Origin: Dissophora ornata
Taxonomy: Eukaryota; Mortierellomycota; Mortierellomycetes; Mortierellales; Mortierellaceae
DNA: 10,807 nucleotides
Assembly (NCBI GenBank): GCA_025201705.1
Contig: MU617561.1
Coordinates: 1 to 10,807 of the forward strand
Direction of reading: 5' to 3'
Each line of letters begins with the position of its first letter. Position 1 is the stretch's first letter. Made by a program: the position numbers and the translations under genes. Of this stretch, positions 1 to 7,017 are shown piece by piece. The notes beneath the pieces were generated by a model, which was not told where the DNA came from, ran no database searches, and saw nothing but the letters and a program-made list of their open reading frames with translations.

Positions 1-36
1 AAAACGTTGACATCTGGGTATACTCTTCGGATGCAC

Positions 37-114
37 CTATGGAAAGTGATAGTGAAAATGCTAGTTAGAAATGCCAGAAAGGATATCACGGATATAAATA
101 ATACACGAATATAC
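37..114 (-). other. Possible intron 2 of the minus-strand split gene
   Basis: On the minus strand a donor GTATAT (at 114) or GTACGT (at 118) can pair with the acceptor CTTTCCATAG ending at 37, with CTAAC about 25 nt before it. The 114 donor gives ..YQRHWVVR + ASEEYTQMSTF, open to the window edge. The 118 donor is also open. Without splicing the frame stops at 86-88. The exact donor cannot be decided from the sequence. Confidence 0.45.
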
Positions 115-312
115 GTACAACCCAATGTCGCTGGTATCGCTGATACATCGACGTAGTCGACTTGGTCAAAAGCTTTTGTCGCTCCTGCTGGATCGTCATG
201 TCTGCCTCCTGTTCAGCAAGCGTGTTCAAAATAACCGGTGCCTGAATTGACCCTTGCGTGGCGAAGATCCCGATATCAGCTTCCGTCTCAGTCATGGAAT
301 TCTCCACAGCTC

Positions 313-386
313 GTCGATATTGCTCTCTGAAGTCCTTGTCGATATTGCTCTCTGAAGTCCTTGTCGATATTGCTCTCTGAAGTCCT
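313..386. repeat. 25-bp tandem repeat, three near-complete copies, inside a coding exon
   Basis: The unit starting GTCGATATTGCTCTCTGAAG begins at 313, 338 and 363 with identical sequence; the last copy is 24 bp. Two extra units add 50 bp, which is not a multiple of three, so the same DNA is read in three frames and the exon frame is lost. The distance between the upstream frame (codons counted from 1050) and the downstream frame (from 307) is 743 bp. Subtracting 50 leaves 693, a multiple of three. Confidence 0.95.
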
Positions 387-872
387 CCTGAACTTGAGGT
401 ATAGTCAATCTCTGCTGAGAGCGGGGCTGCTGTCCTGATGATTGAATAGTAGAAGGATATGGCGAAGGTCTACAAGGCGCCTTTCCTTTCCTTGATGACG
501 ACCGATCACAGAGCATCCGCAATTGAGATGACTGGGGCAATTGAGATAGCCGGGACGGCGACTGCAGGACAGAGCCAGAGCCTTGCGTGCGGTCTAGGGC
601 AGCCTCAGGTCTGTTCGCGCCTGCTACGTCGAAATACAGGCTATCGTTGCCTTCACCGGCGTAGATGATAGTGGAATTCTCCAGAAGACTCTCCATGAGC
701 TCCTCTCCATCTTCTCCATCATCTCTGAGTTCCCCAGGCTCATGCGTGTTGTCGACAAGGTCGTCGATAATAGGCACGACTACGAAAAAGGGTAGAGCAT
801 GGAGAATGGAGTATAGGGAGCGTCTGAAGGTTGAGTACAGGGCGTTCGGCTCGGTGTGTACTAGTACTACAG

Positions 873-927
873 CTGCAAGGAAAAAAAGTCGACTCTCATC
901 AGACTGCTGAATGTGCAGGCTCATTAC
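873..927 (-). other. Intron 1 of the minus-strand split gene (55 nt)
   Basis: On the minus strand the intron begins GTAATG and ends TTTTTTTCCTTGCAG, a strong pyrimidine tract plus CAG. Exon 1 ends with one base of a codon (g) and exon 2 starts with ct, which gives GCT and joins two open frames exactly (..PLHSN + AVVLVHTEPN..). Unspliced, exon 1 runs into a TGA within the intron. The length is typical for fungi. Confidence 0.7.
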
Positions 928-1244
928 CGTTGGAATGCAAAGGAATGGCAGTAGAAGTGGAACCGGAAGTACTGGTTTCACCGTTATCGTTCTGACCCTG
1001 TCTTGGGTTAGGTCGGGTGTAGGTATAGAAAGGCTCCATCGCGAGGGCAATGGGGTCAGGATTCAGGGGAATGAGTGTATATGATGCGGAATGGCTGATG
1101 TGCAGTAAACACACCAAGGGTCCTTGTTTCCCATGCTCTACTCTAAATTTTTAGGATCCAATACAAAACGCACGAGCACCCCAGCAGAACTCCGAAAGAA
1201 TCATATGGCTTGACCGTTTCCACGGCGGATTAGGTAGAGTGCCC

Positions 1245-1265
1245 TTCTGAGTTCCTCACTCAGAA
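1245..1265. promoter_or_regulatory. Inverted repeat 1, 7-bp arms
   Basis: TTCTGAG (1245-1251) and CTCAGAA (1259-1265) are perfect reverse complements around a 7-nt spacer. The element lies 2 bp before a longer inverted repeat. It could be a binding site for a dimeric regulator or a DNA/RNA hairpin; the sequence does not decide. Confidence 0.5.
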
Positions 1266-1267
1266 TC

Positions 1268-1309
1268 GCTCTGAAAAGAAAAAAAGACGGCGTTGGTTCT
1301 TTTCAGAGC
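1268..1309. promoter_or_regulatory. Inverted repeat 2, 13-bp perfect arms
   Basis: GCTCTGAAAAGAA (1268-1280) and TTCTTTTCAGAGC (1297-1309) are perfect reverse complements separated by 16 nt. It lies about 240 bp upstream of the ATG at 1548. The core TCTGAA/TTCAGA resembles that of the neighbouring shorter repeat. Confidence 0.6.
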
Positions 1310-1547
1310 CTACTTCAGAGTTGTCGATCAAAAGGGGGGTTTTTTTTCTTCACTTTCCTCGCTCCTCTTACTTCCCTTTTACCTCCCACTTTCACCCTTC
1401 GACCTCTTAGTTTTTCCTGGTTCCCTGCCTCGTTCTCTTCATTCGTCTGTTACCTCTATTCTCTTTCCGCCACTCCACTCCTCCTCCTTCCGCTACATCC
1501 TCGTCTTCTATTCTCTCCTCTCACTGCCTCGCACATCCCTTGCAATC

Positions 1548-3275
1548 ATGGTCGTGTACTTTGTGGCTTTCAAAGTGACGGGTGTCATTGGTCTTATCGG
1601 AACCATCCTGGGTGCCCTTTACACCTTCGCCGTAGGCCTCATCTTGAACTTCATCATTCAACGCGCTCGAGGATCCGATTTGCGTCTTCGAATCGCAAAC
1701 TCGGGTGGTTTCTTCACTCTCCTTCGTGAATTCTACGCCTCTGGCCAAACCTGGTCGTCGCCTACTCACAGGACTTCAATTTTGTTCGGGTTCATGTTAC
1801 TCGTCCTGGCCGGCAATGCGATCCCGTTTATTGTCACGACCGGTATCAAGGCAAATATAGGTATCCGTCGTCAACCCTCCATGACCTGGAAGAACCCCCG
1901 CAACGCAATATACAACTACCTCGACATCGGACAGATAATGGAGACTCGACAAAACTCTTCCGATTTGCTCACAGCATTATATAATTCGCACAATCTAATT
2001 AACTATCCTGGAGTGGATTTCAACGTCCTGTCCCAGGCTACTCCAACAACGATTTGCGGTGTCAATACCAACTACGTTGGCCCTGTAGCAATTGAACATC
2101 CAACTCCCGGCACCATCTCGCTCACCCGCCAACTGTACACGTTCTCGAAGGATGTCAGCCCGACCTGCGAACAAACCTCCAATAACTGCGAAATAACCTC
2201 GATGAGAACAACCCTGGCGCTTTGGGCGGATTACGGCTCCATCTTCGATACTCCATGGGTAGTCACGTACAACGACCATCAGGGTAATCCGACCACGATT
2301 GCGAACCTCTCGAGTGCCATTAGCATGGGAAACTCCAATCGAGATGGCTATATCGCGGAAAGACCAACGACTTTTATTGCCGGCTACACAGAGAGCAATG
2401 GCGTGTCTGTCATGGCAGCTTTTACCACTGCAAGTTTCTCGACTCAACTCTACGACAGCCAGAGGTTCGTTGATACTGCCCAGAGTGCCATCGGATCCTT
2501 AGACCCACTGTACCCCTCCATATTTGATGCGTTGAATACCTCGGCATTTACTCCCCCACTGATCGGGTATAACGCCAGCACCAAGGTCACCCTGGTTTAT
2601 AACACGCCTTCGGCTCCTTCCGACAACTCCACCCATATTACTTGTGTTGGATACGAGGCCAATACACTAGGACTGGATCAACAAAGCCCGGCCGTGAACA
2701 TGATCTCTTGTCGTGAGCTCCGGATCTCGGTCATGACAAACACGGGAGCGCAACCAGATTCAAGCTATACCGAGTTAAACGACTACAGCATGTTAAGAAT
2801 TTATAATTCTACAGCGCCATTACAGATGGATTTGTTGCAGATTGCCAACAGCGGCATGCATTCCGAAAGCATTACCGCAGCTGCAGCGCAGGTTGCAGAC
2901 TTGTTGTACAACTTGACTGAACGACTCTACCCGTTTGCGGCTACGGTCCAAGGCGTGGTCCAGCCGTATGAATATGTAGAGGGGATCTCGTTTGAGCGGT
3001 GGTCGTTGGTGTTTATCGGTGTGCTGGTCGGAATTATTGCGGTGATCTTTGTGATGGATCGGATGATGGTAGATGCGATCTCAAAGGCGGATGTGCTGAC
3101 GCTGATCGAGAACACGACAAAGAACTATAATCCAAAGGACGGTTGGAAGCCCAAGTATCCGACATGGTCGTTGGCTCAGCAGGAGGGATCGTATCGCGTG
3201 CTGTTGAGGGGGGAGAAAGTCAGCTTGGAAAAGAACAGCGAGCTCCAGAGGTTGAAGGACAATGACCACGCTTGA
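1548..3275 (+). CDS. Predicted fungal membrane protein with large glycosylated ectodomain, function unknown (575 aa)
   Basis: The start is the first ATG of the open frame, in a strong context (ATCATGG) right after the CT-rich leader. The open frame extends upstream without an ATG. No intron is needed. Hydrophobic segments lie at residues about 5-37 (possibly one long or two short helices), 76-100 and 485-507. Residues about 101-484 form a loop carrying seven N-glycosylation sequons (N136, N253, N330, N342, N360, N420, N455) and five cysteines (170, 207, 214, 366, 388), as expected for a lumenal or extracellular domain. The roughly 68-residue tail after the last helix is charged and probably cytosolic. 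There is no enzyme motif I can recognise. The sequence looks intact, with no low-complexity decay. A surface sensor or wall-associated protein is a guess from topology only. Confidence 0.85.
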   Translation: MVVYFVAFKVTGVIGLIGTILGALYTFAVGLILNFIIQRARGSDLRLRIANSGGFFTLLREFYASGQTWSSPTHRTSILFGFMLLVLAGNAIPFIVTTGIKANIGIRRQPSMTWKNPRNAIYNYLDIGQIMETRQNSSDLLTALYNSHNLINYPGVDFNVLSQATPTTICGVNTNYVGPVAIEHPTPGTISLTRQLYTFSKDVSPTCEQTSNNCEITSMRTTLALWADYGSIFDTPWVVTYNDHQGNPTTIANLSSAISMGNSNRDGYIAERPTTFIAGYTESNGVSVMAAFTTASFSTQLYDSQRFVDTAQSAIGSLDPLYPSIFDALNTSAFTPPLIGYNASTKVTLVYNTPSAPSDNSTHITCVGYEANTLGLDQQSPAVNMISCRELRISVMTNTGAQPDSSYTELNDYSMLRIYNSTAPLQMDLLQIANSGMHSESITAAAAQVADLLYNLTERLYPFAATVQGVVQPYEYVEGISFERWSLVFIGVLVGIIAVIFVMDRMMVDAISKADVLTLIENTTKNYNPKDGWKPKYPTWSLAQQEGSYRVLLRGEKVSLEKNSELQRLKDNDHA

Positions 3276-4280
3276 GGGAACAAACAGATTATGATACTGT
3301 CGTATTATAGTTCATACAAAAACAGCGCGCGAATCTTCTTTAGTCCCAATTGTCTCCTTGATTTCCTATTCTTCTTCGTTGACTAAACTGCCTCACACCA
3401 CATAAGCACGCATAAGATCTTGAACCTTCAGCTGCTTGGTCGTCTGCGTGAGTAAGGATGTGGTGACACTCCGCATCGTGTATATTCAACCATGGTATCG
3501 AAGCATGTCTTTATTCCATGCTCTTTGCTGCTCCACGCCTTTGAGCCTTCGTTTCTCAGCTGATGGCAACGCGCGCAGTGCTTTTAGCAGATAGTAAATT
3601 GTTAGTCAGGCAACATTTTGCTGTAGACATTGACTGCTGAGACACCCTGTTACCTCCGCCTCCAACCAAAGAAATAAATGAAAAATAATGCAGCATCGTC
3701 CATCATTTGTCGATTGCGCATATTCGATAATAATGATCACAACCAAATTCGATTGCATGGCCATCGCACAGGGTCTGTTCAATTCAATTCGGTACTCACG
3801 TCCACATCGAAAGTGAAAAATTGTTTTCATCGACTCGCTTTTTGCGAGCGAAAAAACTAAATCAACCCGTGCTTTCATTTGCCTGTTACGGATTCAACAC
3901 TACCATGGACAATGAGCCATGCAAAAGAGATGGCGAGAATATGATGCTCGTCGCAGCATGCGCCAAATACTATTGCTATCAGCAAGACCCACGAAATTGT
4001 AGCAAATGGTGCCATCATTTCCTGTTATCTCTTAATCCGTAAAATGGGAATAATAGTAAACTATAGGTTCAATTTATAGAGGTTGTTGTCTATTGGGGAG
4101 GGAAGACGGTCTCGAGAGGGACCGGGGACGTCCAAGTGTCTTGAGGTAGTGTTGTCCGATCAAAGCAATGTTGTGCGCCCCACCCGTGACGTCCGCGTGA
4201 ACCACGAACTCCACGCCCCCCGCACGATCTGGCAGATGGTCCTCGACCCCTCCGACAGTTTCACGCCTGAAAAACGCATT
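3276..4280. other. Intergenic stretch with no convincing gene
   Basis: The first part should hold the 3' untranslated region of the membrane protein gene. Short open frames exist but none has support. A 27-codon frame at 3476-3393 (minus) ends QLKVQDLMRAYVV. A 47-codon hydrophobic frame runs at 4018-3875 (minus). A Cys-containing frame at about 3905-4042 (plus) includes ACAKYYCYQQDPRNCSKWC. Around 4170-4290 one plus frame reads NHELHAPRTIWQMVLDPSDS and may be a coding relic. Nothing here can be named. Confidence 0.4.
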
Positions 4281-4283
4281 ACC

Positions 4284-4329
4284 GCTGTTGCGTCAAGCCT
4301 ATTTTGCCACCACTTGGGTCTTTTTACTT
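4284..4329 (+). repeat. First part of a dispersed repeat (copy 1)
   Basis: This stretch matches 10674-10720 with few differences; a shared core is AAGCCTATTTTGCCACCA. In the copy at the window end it continues directly into a second conserved block, whereas here the second block is found about 600 bp away at 4928-4985. Confidence 0.75.
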
Positions 4330-4448
4330 GACGAAGCAAGCCACCTGACAGAGAGGGCCTATTTATTCCATCGCTGTCAGCAAAAATAATAAATGATCAC
4401 TTTCTTTCTCGTCTCCCTCTCTCCACTACCATTACGATCACTATATAC

Positions 4449-4676
4449 CTACCACTGGACCCAGTTACCCTGGGTCCAACAACCGCCATCTCCGAGCGCG
4501 CCGCGACGATCCGCGTCGACGTCCATCCGCGTCGGCGCCCAGGTCATTAACACCGGAGTCATAGTTGGGTCTTCATTCAAGTCCTCGCGGTCATGAAGAT
4601 GCCACATATCAAAGTCCATGGGGTCTTGCCGGAATTGCGCCAAACTCGCAGGTTTTTTTTTCGTGCGTAACTGCAT
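4449..4676 (-). pseudogene. Coding-like fragment of unknown origin
   Basis: A minus-strand open frame reads about 65 residues with balanced, protein-like composition (for example FRQDPMDFDMWHLHD and PTMTPVLMTWAPTRMDVDAD). It starts next to a T9 run and ends at a stop at 4449-4451, and no promoter or full-length partner is visible. A possible donor GTAAGC lies upstream on the same strand near 4700, so it could be an exon. It sits between two halves of a dispersed repeat and next to rRNA debris, which favours a stranded gene fragment. I do not recognise the protein. Confidence 0.3.
4456..4478. repeat. Perfect 9-bp hairpin
   Basis: TGGACCCAG (4456-4464) and CTGGGTCCA (4470-4478) form a perfect stem with a 5-nt loop. 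It lies at the end of the coding-like fragment. No run of T follows on the plus strand. Confidence 0.5.
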
Positions 4677-4923
4677 CAGTGGGTGCTCCGTATTTGCTTA
4701 CAGTGGGAAAATCTTCCATGAGATGTCGCAGTTTTTTTCGCCACTTTGTTAAATCGTGTCCCTATCGTTTGGAATACTGAAGCAGAACTCAGTAAGCGTT
4801 GGATTGTTCACCCACCAATAGAGAACGTGAGCTGGGTTTAAGCCGCCGTGAGGCAAGTTAGTTCCCTAGTGATGAAATGCTGCTGCAGTAGTAATTGAAC
4901 TTAGTACGAGAGGAACCGTTCAT

Positions 4924-5096
4924 TTTTTTTTTGGGCCAGGTGTTTATTCAAGGCGATGAGGTCACAAATAAAAGATGATAAACTTGTCGAGCGTTTTTTT
5001 TTCAGTCGCATTCTCGAAGTGTGTTAGTACGGAATGCCATCCTCCGCATGGATTGGGACATTTTGTCGATTGGAATGGTGTGGTGGAACCATTCAT
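4924..5096. mobile_element. 173-bp insertion in the 28S relic, flanked by a 12-bp direct repeat
   Basis: GGAACCGTTCAT (4912-4923) ends the first rRNA block, and GGAACCATTCAT (5085-5096) reappears where the rRNA sequence resumes (TTGGATGATTGG). They match at 11 of 12 positions, like a target-site duplication. The inserted DNA starts with T runs and contains, at 4928-4985, a block shared with 10721-10785 (GGCGATGAGGTCAC, GATAAACTT). The rest (4986-5084) is unrecognised. No coding capacity. Non-autonomous element or filler DNA are both possible. Confidence 0.6.
4928..4985 (+). repeat. Second part of a dispersed repeat (copy 1)
   Basis: It aligns with 10721-10785: TTTTTGGG, then GTGTTTATTCA, then GGCGATGAGGTCAC, then a purine-rich stretch and ATGATAAACTT. 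Copy 1 lacks a 6-bp piece (AAACCG-like) present at 10744-10749. Confidence 0.8.
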
Positions 5097-5230
5097 TTGG
5101 ATGATTGGTACTTGGATTATGGATGAACGCCTCTAAGTCGGAATCCGTGCTAGAACGTGACAATTACCGCCCTTCCAGATTTTTAGTTGAATACGAATAG
5201 ACCCTCGGTGCAACAGATTGGCCAGCTTGG

Positions 5231-5286
5231 GTATGTCAGCATCTGTATGTCAGCACTCGTATGTCAGCACCCGTACGTCAGCACCA
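5231..5286 (+). repeat. Four tandem 14-bp repeats in the LTR
   Basis: Units begin at 5231, 5245, 5259 and 5273 with consensus GTATGTCAGCACYC. The fourth reads GTACGTCAGC, whose complement contains TGACGTA, a half-site type bound by CREB/ATF-like bZIP proteins. The array lies just upstream of a TA-rich box, which suggests an upstream activating array. The related LTR carries five units. Confidence 0.8.
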
Positions 5287-5295
5287 GACCCAACT

Positions 5296-5311
5296 TATAT
5301 ATATATATATA
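5296..5311 (+). promoter_or_regulatory. TA-repeat box of the LTR promoter
   Basis: (TA)8 lies 10 bp after the 14-bp repeats and directly before GCTGTAGTTCTAGTAAT. The related LTR has a standard TATAAATA in the same place before GCTGTAGTTCTGGTAAT. The position fits a TATA element driving the LTR transcript. Confidence 0.55.
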
Positions 5312-5549
5312 GCTGTAGTTCTAGTAATAAGATCCCATCATTGCTCCTGTCTTCCTATTGCACTCGGGTCCTGAATCATACTACGTGGGGTGGTCCTATA
5401 GAGCGGAAAGGCTTTATGAGGCTTAATTTTAAATATTGGAAGAGATAAATCCATTGCAGACAACTTTTATTGAACGGGATATTGTAAGCAAAGTGGCCTT
5501 GTTGCTACGATCTGCTGAGATTGAGCCCATTGCTCTACAGATTGTTCGA

Positions 5550-6258
5550 AAGAACAACATCTCTTTTCTCTCTCGCTCTTTTTTTTTTTTTACATTTTGT
5601 AAGGATGTATCTTAAGGGGACGTATTCAAGAGGGAAACGGAGGCCTTGAGGTACCACGGTAGTGTTGTCTGGCACTTCAGCTGGTGCGTCCCTGGTGGGT
5701 ACATGCAGGGGGGTAGGGTCTCCTCAAGAGCGGGAAAAAAAAGACGGGAGGTTGCATGCAGGCATCCATCCATCCATGCTGGGCAAAGGTGTGGGTGGGC
5801 AGTAAACTTTTTTTTTGGACGTAACATTTCGACGACCCCCTGTGTGACTCCCGTGTAAAGCCATCCCCGTCCTCATTCCCAGCTTCGATGAACCCTATGT
5901 CGAGCCGGTGGTGAAGGACAAAGTCGTCCAAAGGTGAAGTTGACCAGTTTTCAACGGAGATGCCTCTGGTTTGCGCGCATGTGTGAAAAGACAAGCACGA
6001 TCCGCGTGGGAGTTGGTGTGGGGAGCAATGGCTCGAATGGTCGGCGAGCTCTATAGGGCGGGGGAGTCGTCAATTGGTTTTTCTTTTTGAGTAACAAGGG
6101 CCCCCAGGGCCATGAGATTTATTAGCTATGGTCTATGATCAAAAAGCTCCAGATATTATAGAAAATAAACTGCAGAGCTGCTCGCGGCCGGAGCCGCCGC
6201 ATCCTTGGTTTATGTGGACCTACTCCCTACGTGGCCTGTTGCACTCGATTGTCGTCTT
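5550..6258. other. Intergenic stretch, mostly unexplained
   Basis: It holds a T13 run (5579-5591), a short CATC microsatellite (5763-5777), a purine-rich A8 run near 5735 and a T9 run near 5809. A minus-strand frame over about 5990-5830 reads VENWSTSPLDDFVLHHRLDI and looks somewhat coding-like but has no start context or family. Part of 6063-6258 is probably the 3' end of the minus-strand retrotransposon remnant; it contains AATAAA on the minus strand near 6119. Confidence 0.4.
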
Positions 6259-7017
6259 TTAGCCGCAGTCCATAGTCATTATAAATTTGCACCCTCCAAG
6301 ACGCTCCATCACGTCCAGCTTCATCTGTCCTAGGTAGCTGTCCTTTACTCGCTCGTCCGCGACCTTGTAGATTTCCTTCACGCCCAATGCCTGTCGTTGT
6401 CTCAGGTTAGGTCTCCTGAAATCACTGCTACCGCGTCTGTGCTCCTCAACACAGTTGCGACCCCTGGAGCGTTTGCTCATAGCAGTGATTCTATGAGACT
6501 TTTTTTATTCAACGGTGACTTTGCACCTTCTGTTCCAGATCTCTGCTCAACCGATCTCCTCAACAGCTTCGACGAAACGGCCAACCATGTACGCAGCGAT
6601 CCCCTTTGCCGTCTTGAATAGGTGCTTCCATGAAACTGCTATGGCCTTCGGTGTCAACCCATGGTATATGTCCTGCACCGACCAGTCCAGCAGATCATCC
6701 GTCTCTTCTTCTTGCTTGGAGTTGTTCTCCCCTTGTCTTCGAATTTCAGCGACTCCACCAATCTGGTCCTTCAGCGACTCCCAAACTGTGTCATCATCGG
6801 CCCCACAGTACGTAGGCGGTTTCCTCCCCGAGGTATCACGTCCTTTCACTTTTGCTTTTTTAACTTCCTCCCCCCAGGTCTTTTTAATATTCTTCCAAAT
6901 ACTCCAGCCAATGTTGTTTACGTTTGTCATCGCTTCGTTCCATCTCTCTTGTTGAGTCTCCAACGTCACCGGGCACCTCCAGAGATGCTGAGTGTCTTCT
7001 TGTTCTTGCTCGCACAC
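6259..7017 (-). pseudogene. C-terminal region of the LINE polyprotein with Cys/His motif and nonsense codons
   Basis: From 7017 the frame reads VCEQEQEDTQHLWRCP (Cys, His, Cys spaced as in a zinc-binding motif of LINE C-termini), then a long charged region, then DIYHGLTPKAIAVSWKHLFK and FVEAVEEIG, stop (6547-6549), AEIWNRRCKVTVE, stop, KKSHRI and a further open part to 6259. All of these share one frame, so only point nonsense mutations interrupt it. The segment with EIW..RC..T.E looks like the conserved end of such proteins, with the second stop where a Trp codon is expected. A TGA directly before VCEQ may have replaced the first Cys of the zinc motif; that is inference. Confidence 0.6.

Larger units (their letters stand above)
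1..1039 (-). pseudogene. Split gene of unknown function, frame broken by a tandem repeat, runs off left edge
   Basis: I do not recognise the product. The model has exon 1 at 1039-928, an intron at 927-873, exon 2 at 872-115 (or 119), an intron at 114 (or 118)-37, and exon 3 from 36 past the window edge. Exon 1 starts MEPFYTYTRP and is rich in Ser, Thr and Asn. After splicing the frame continues into a hydrophobic stretch (LPFFVVVPIIDD), an acidic segment (GELRDDGEDGEELMESLLEN) and a Ser/Gln/Pro-rich low-complexity region, then VQEDFREQYR. There a 25-bp unit present three times shifts the frame, so the protein as written stops at 292-294. Beyond the array the other frame stays open from 307 and encodes a charged, helical-looking part (QQERQKLLTKSTTSMYQRYQ). 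A start at 1117, 26 codons upstream in frame, is also possible. The last part faintly resembles the helical DNA-binding region of fungal tyrosine recombinase-like proteins, but this is a guess. The gene may be dead, or the array may be a sequencing or assembly error. Confidence 0.55.
1040..1547. promoter_or_regulatory. Divergent intergenic region between the split gene and the membrane protein gene
   Basis: About 508 bp separate the two start codons, which point away from each other, so the region probably carries promoters for both genes. It contains a CCAAT at 1158-1162, two inverted repeats at 1245-1309, a poly-T run near 1341-1348 and a long CT-rich stretch at about 1349-1540 directly before the start at 1548. 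CT-rich leaders of this kind commonly precede fungal genes. No clear TATA box was found. Confidence 0.55.
5209..5362 (+). mobile_element. Solo LTR (154 bp) with perfect 5-bp target duplication
   Basis: The element starts TG and ends CA and is flanked by CTCGG on both sides (5204-5208 and 5363-5367). The flanking DNA is 28S rRNA that continues on either side (..ACGAATAG.. and ..CTGAATCAT..), so the insertion interrupts a recognisable host sequence. Inside are four 14-bp repeats and a TA-rich box, consistent with a promoter-bearing LTR. No internal retrotransposon sequence is present, which indicates recombination between two LTRs. A related copy lies at about 10255-10453. Confidence 0.85.
4752..5549 (+). 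pseudogene. Decayed 3' part of 28S (large subunit) rRNA, interrupted by two insertions
   Basis: Three blocks follow the order of the last part of eukaryotic 28S rRNA. Block 1 (about 4752-4923) includes AAGCGTTGGATTGTTCACCC, GAACGTGAGCTGGGTTT and the sarcin-ricin loop AGTACGAGAGGAACC. Block 2 (about 5085-5208) includes GAACGCCTCTAAGTCGGAAT and GCTAGAACG. Block 3 (5363-5549) includes GCGGAAAGGC, GGGATATTGTAAGC and TTGTTGCTACGATCTGCTGA. Many substitutions relative to conserved 28S positions show it is not functional. At about 5113 TACTTG joins GGATTATGG, which skips roughly 40-45 nt of a normally conserved helix. The blocks are separated by a 173-bp insertion and a solo LTR. A T13 run at 5579-5591 lies just past the 3' end. 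No 18S, 5.8S or remaining 28S is present, so this is a dispersed fragment and not a working rDNA unit. Confidence 0.85.

Noticed and set aside
3..68. Plus-strand open frame ending at 66-68 that could be the end of a gene entering from the left
   Set aside because: The minus-strand splice model uses the same DNA and joins a long open gene, so the plus frame is more likely a shadow; only 21 codons are visible.
459..910. Plus-strand open frames opposite the split gene
   Set aside because: Low-complexity Ser/Arg-rich translations that mirror the Ser/Asp-rich coding strand; no start context.
1293..1547. Upstream extension of the membrane protein frame (85 codons)
   Set aside because: It has no ATG, is a translation of the CT-rich leader and lies before a strong start context at 1548.
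1995..2447. 150-codon minus-strand frame inside the membrane protein gene
   Set aside because: Shadow of the plus-strand coding sequence; Arg/Gly/Val-rich with no domain.
3821..4042. Small Cys-containing plus-strand frame as a secreted peptide gene
   Set aside because: No signal peptide at its start, no promoter features, and an overlapping minus-strand frame of equal quality; not enough to call a gene.
5231..5286. CRISPR-like array
   Set aside because: The units are direct 14-bp tandem repeats without spacers, inside an LTR of a eukaryotic genome.
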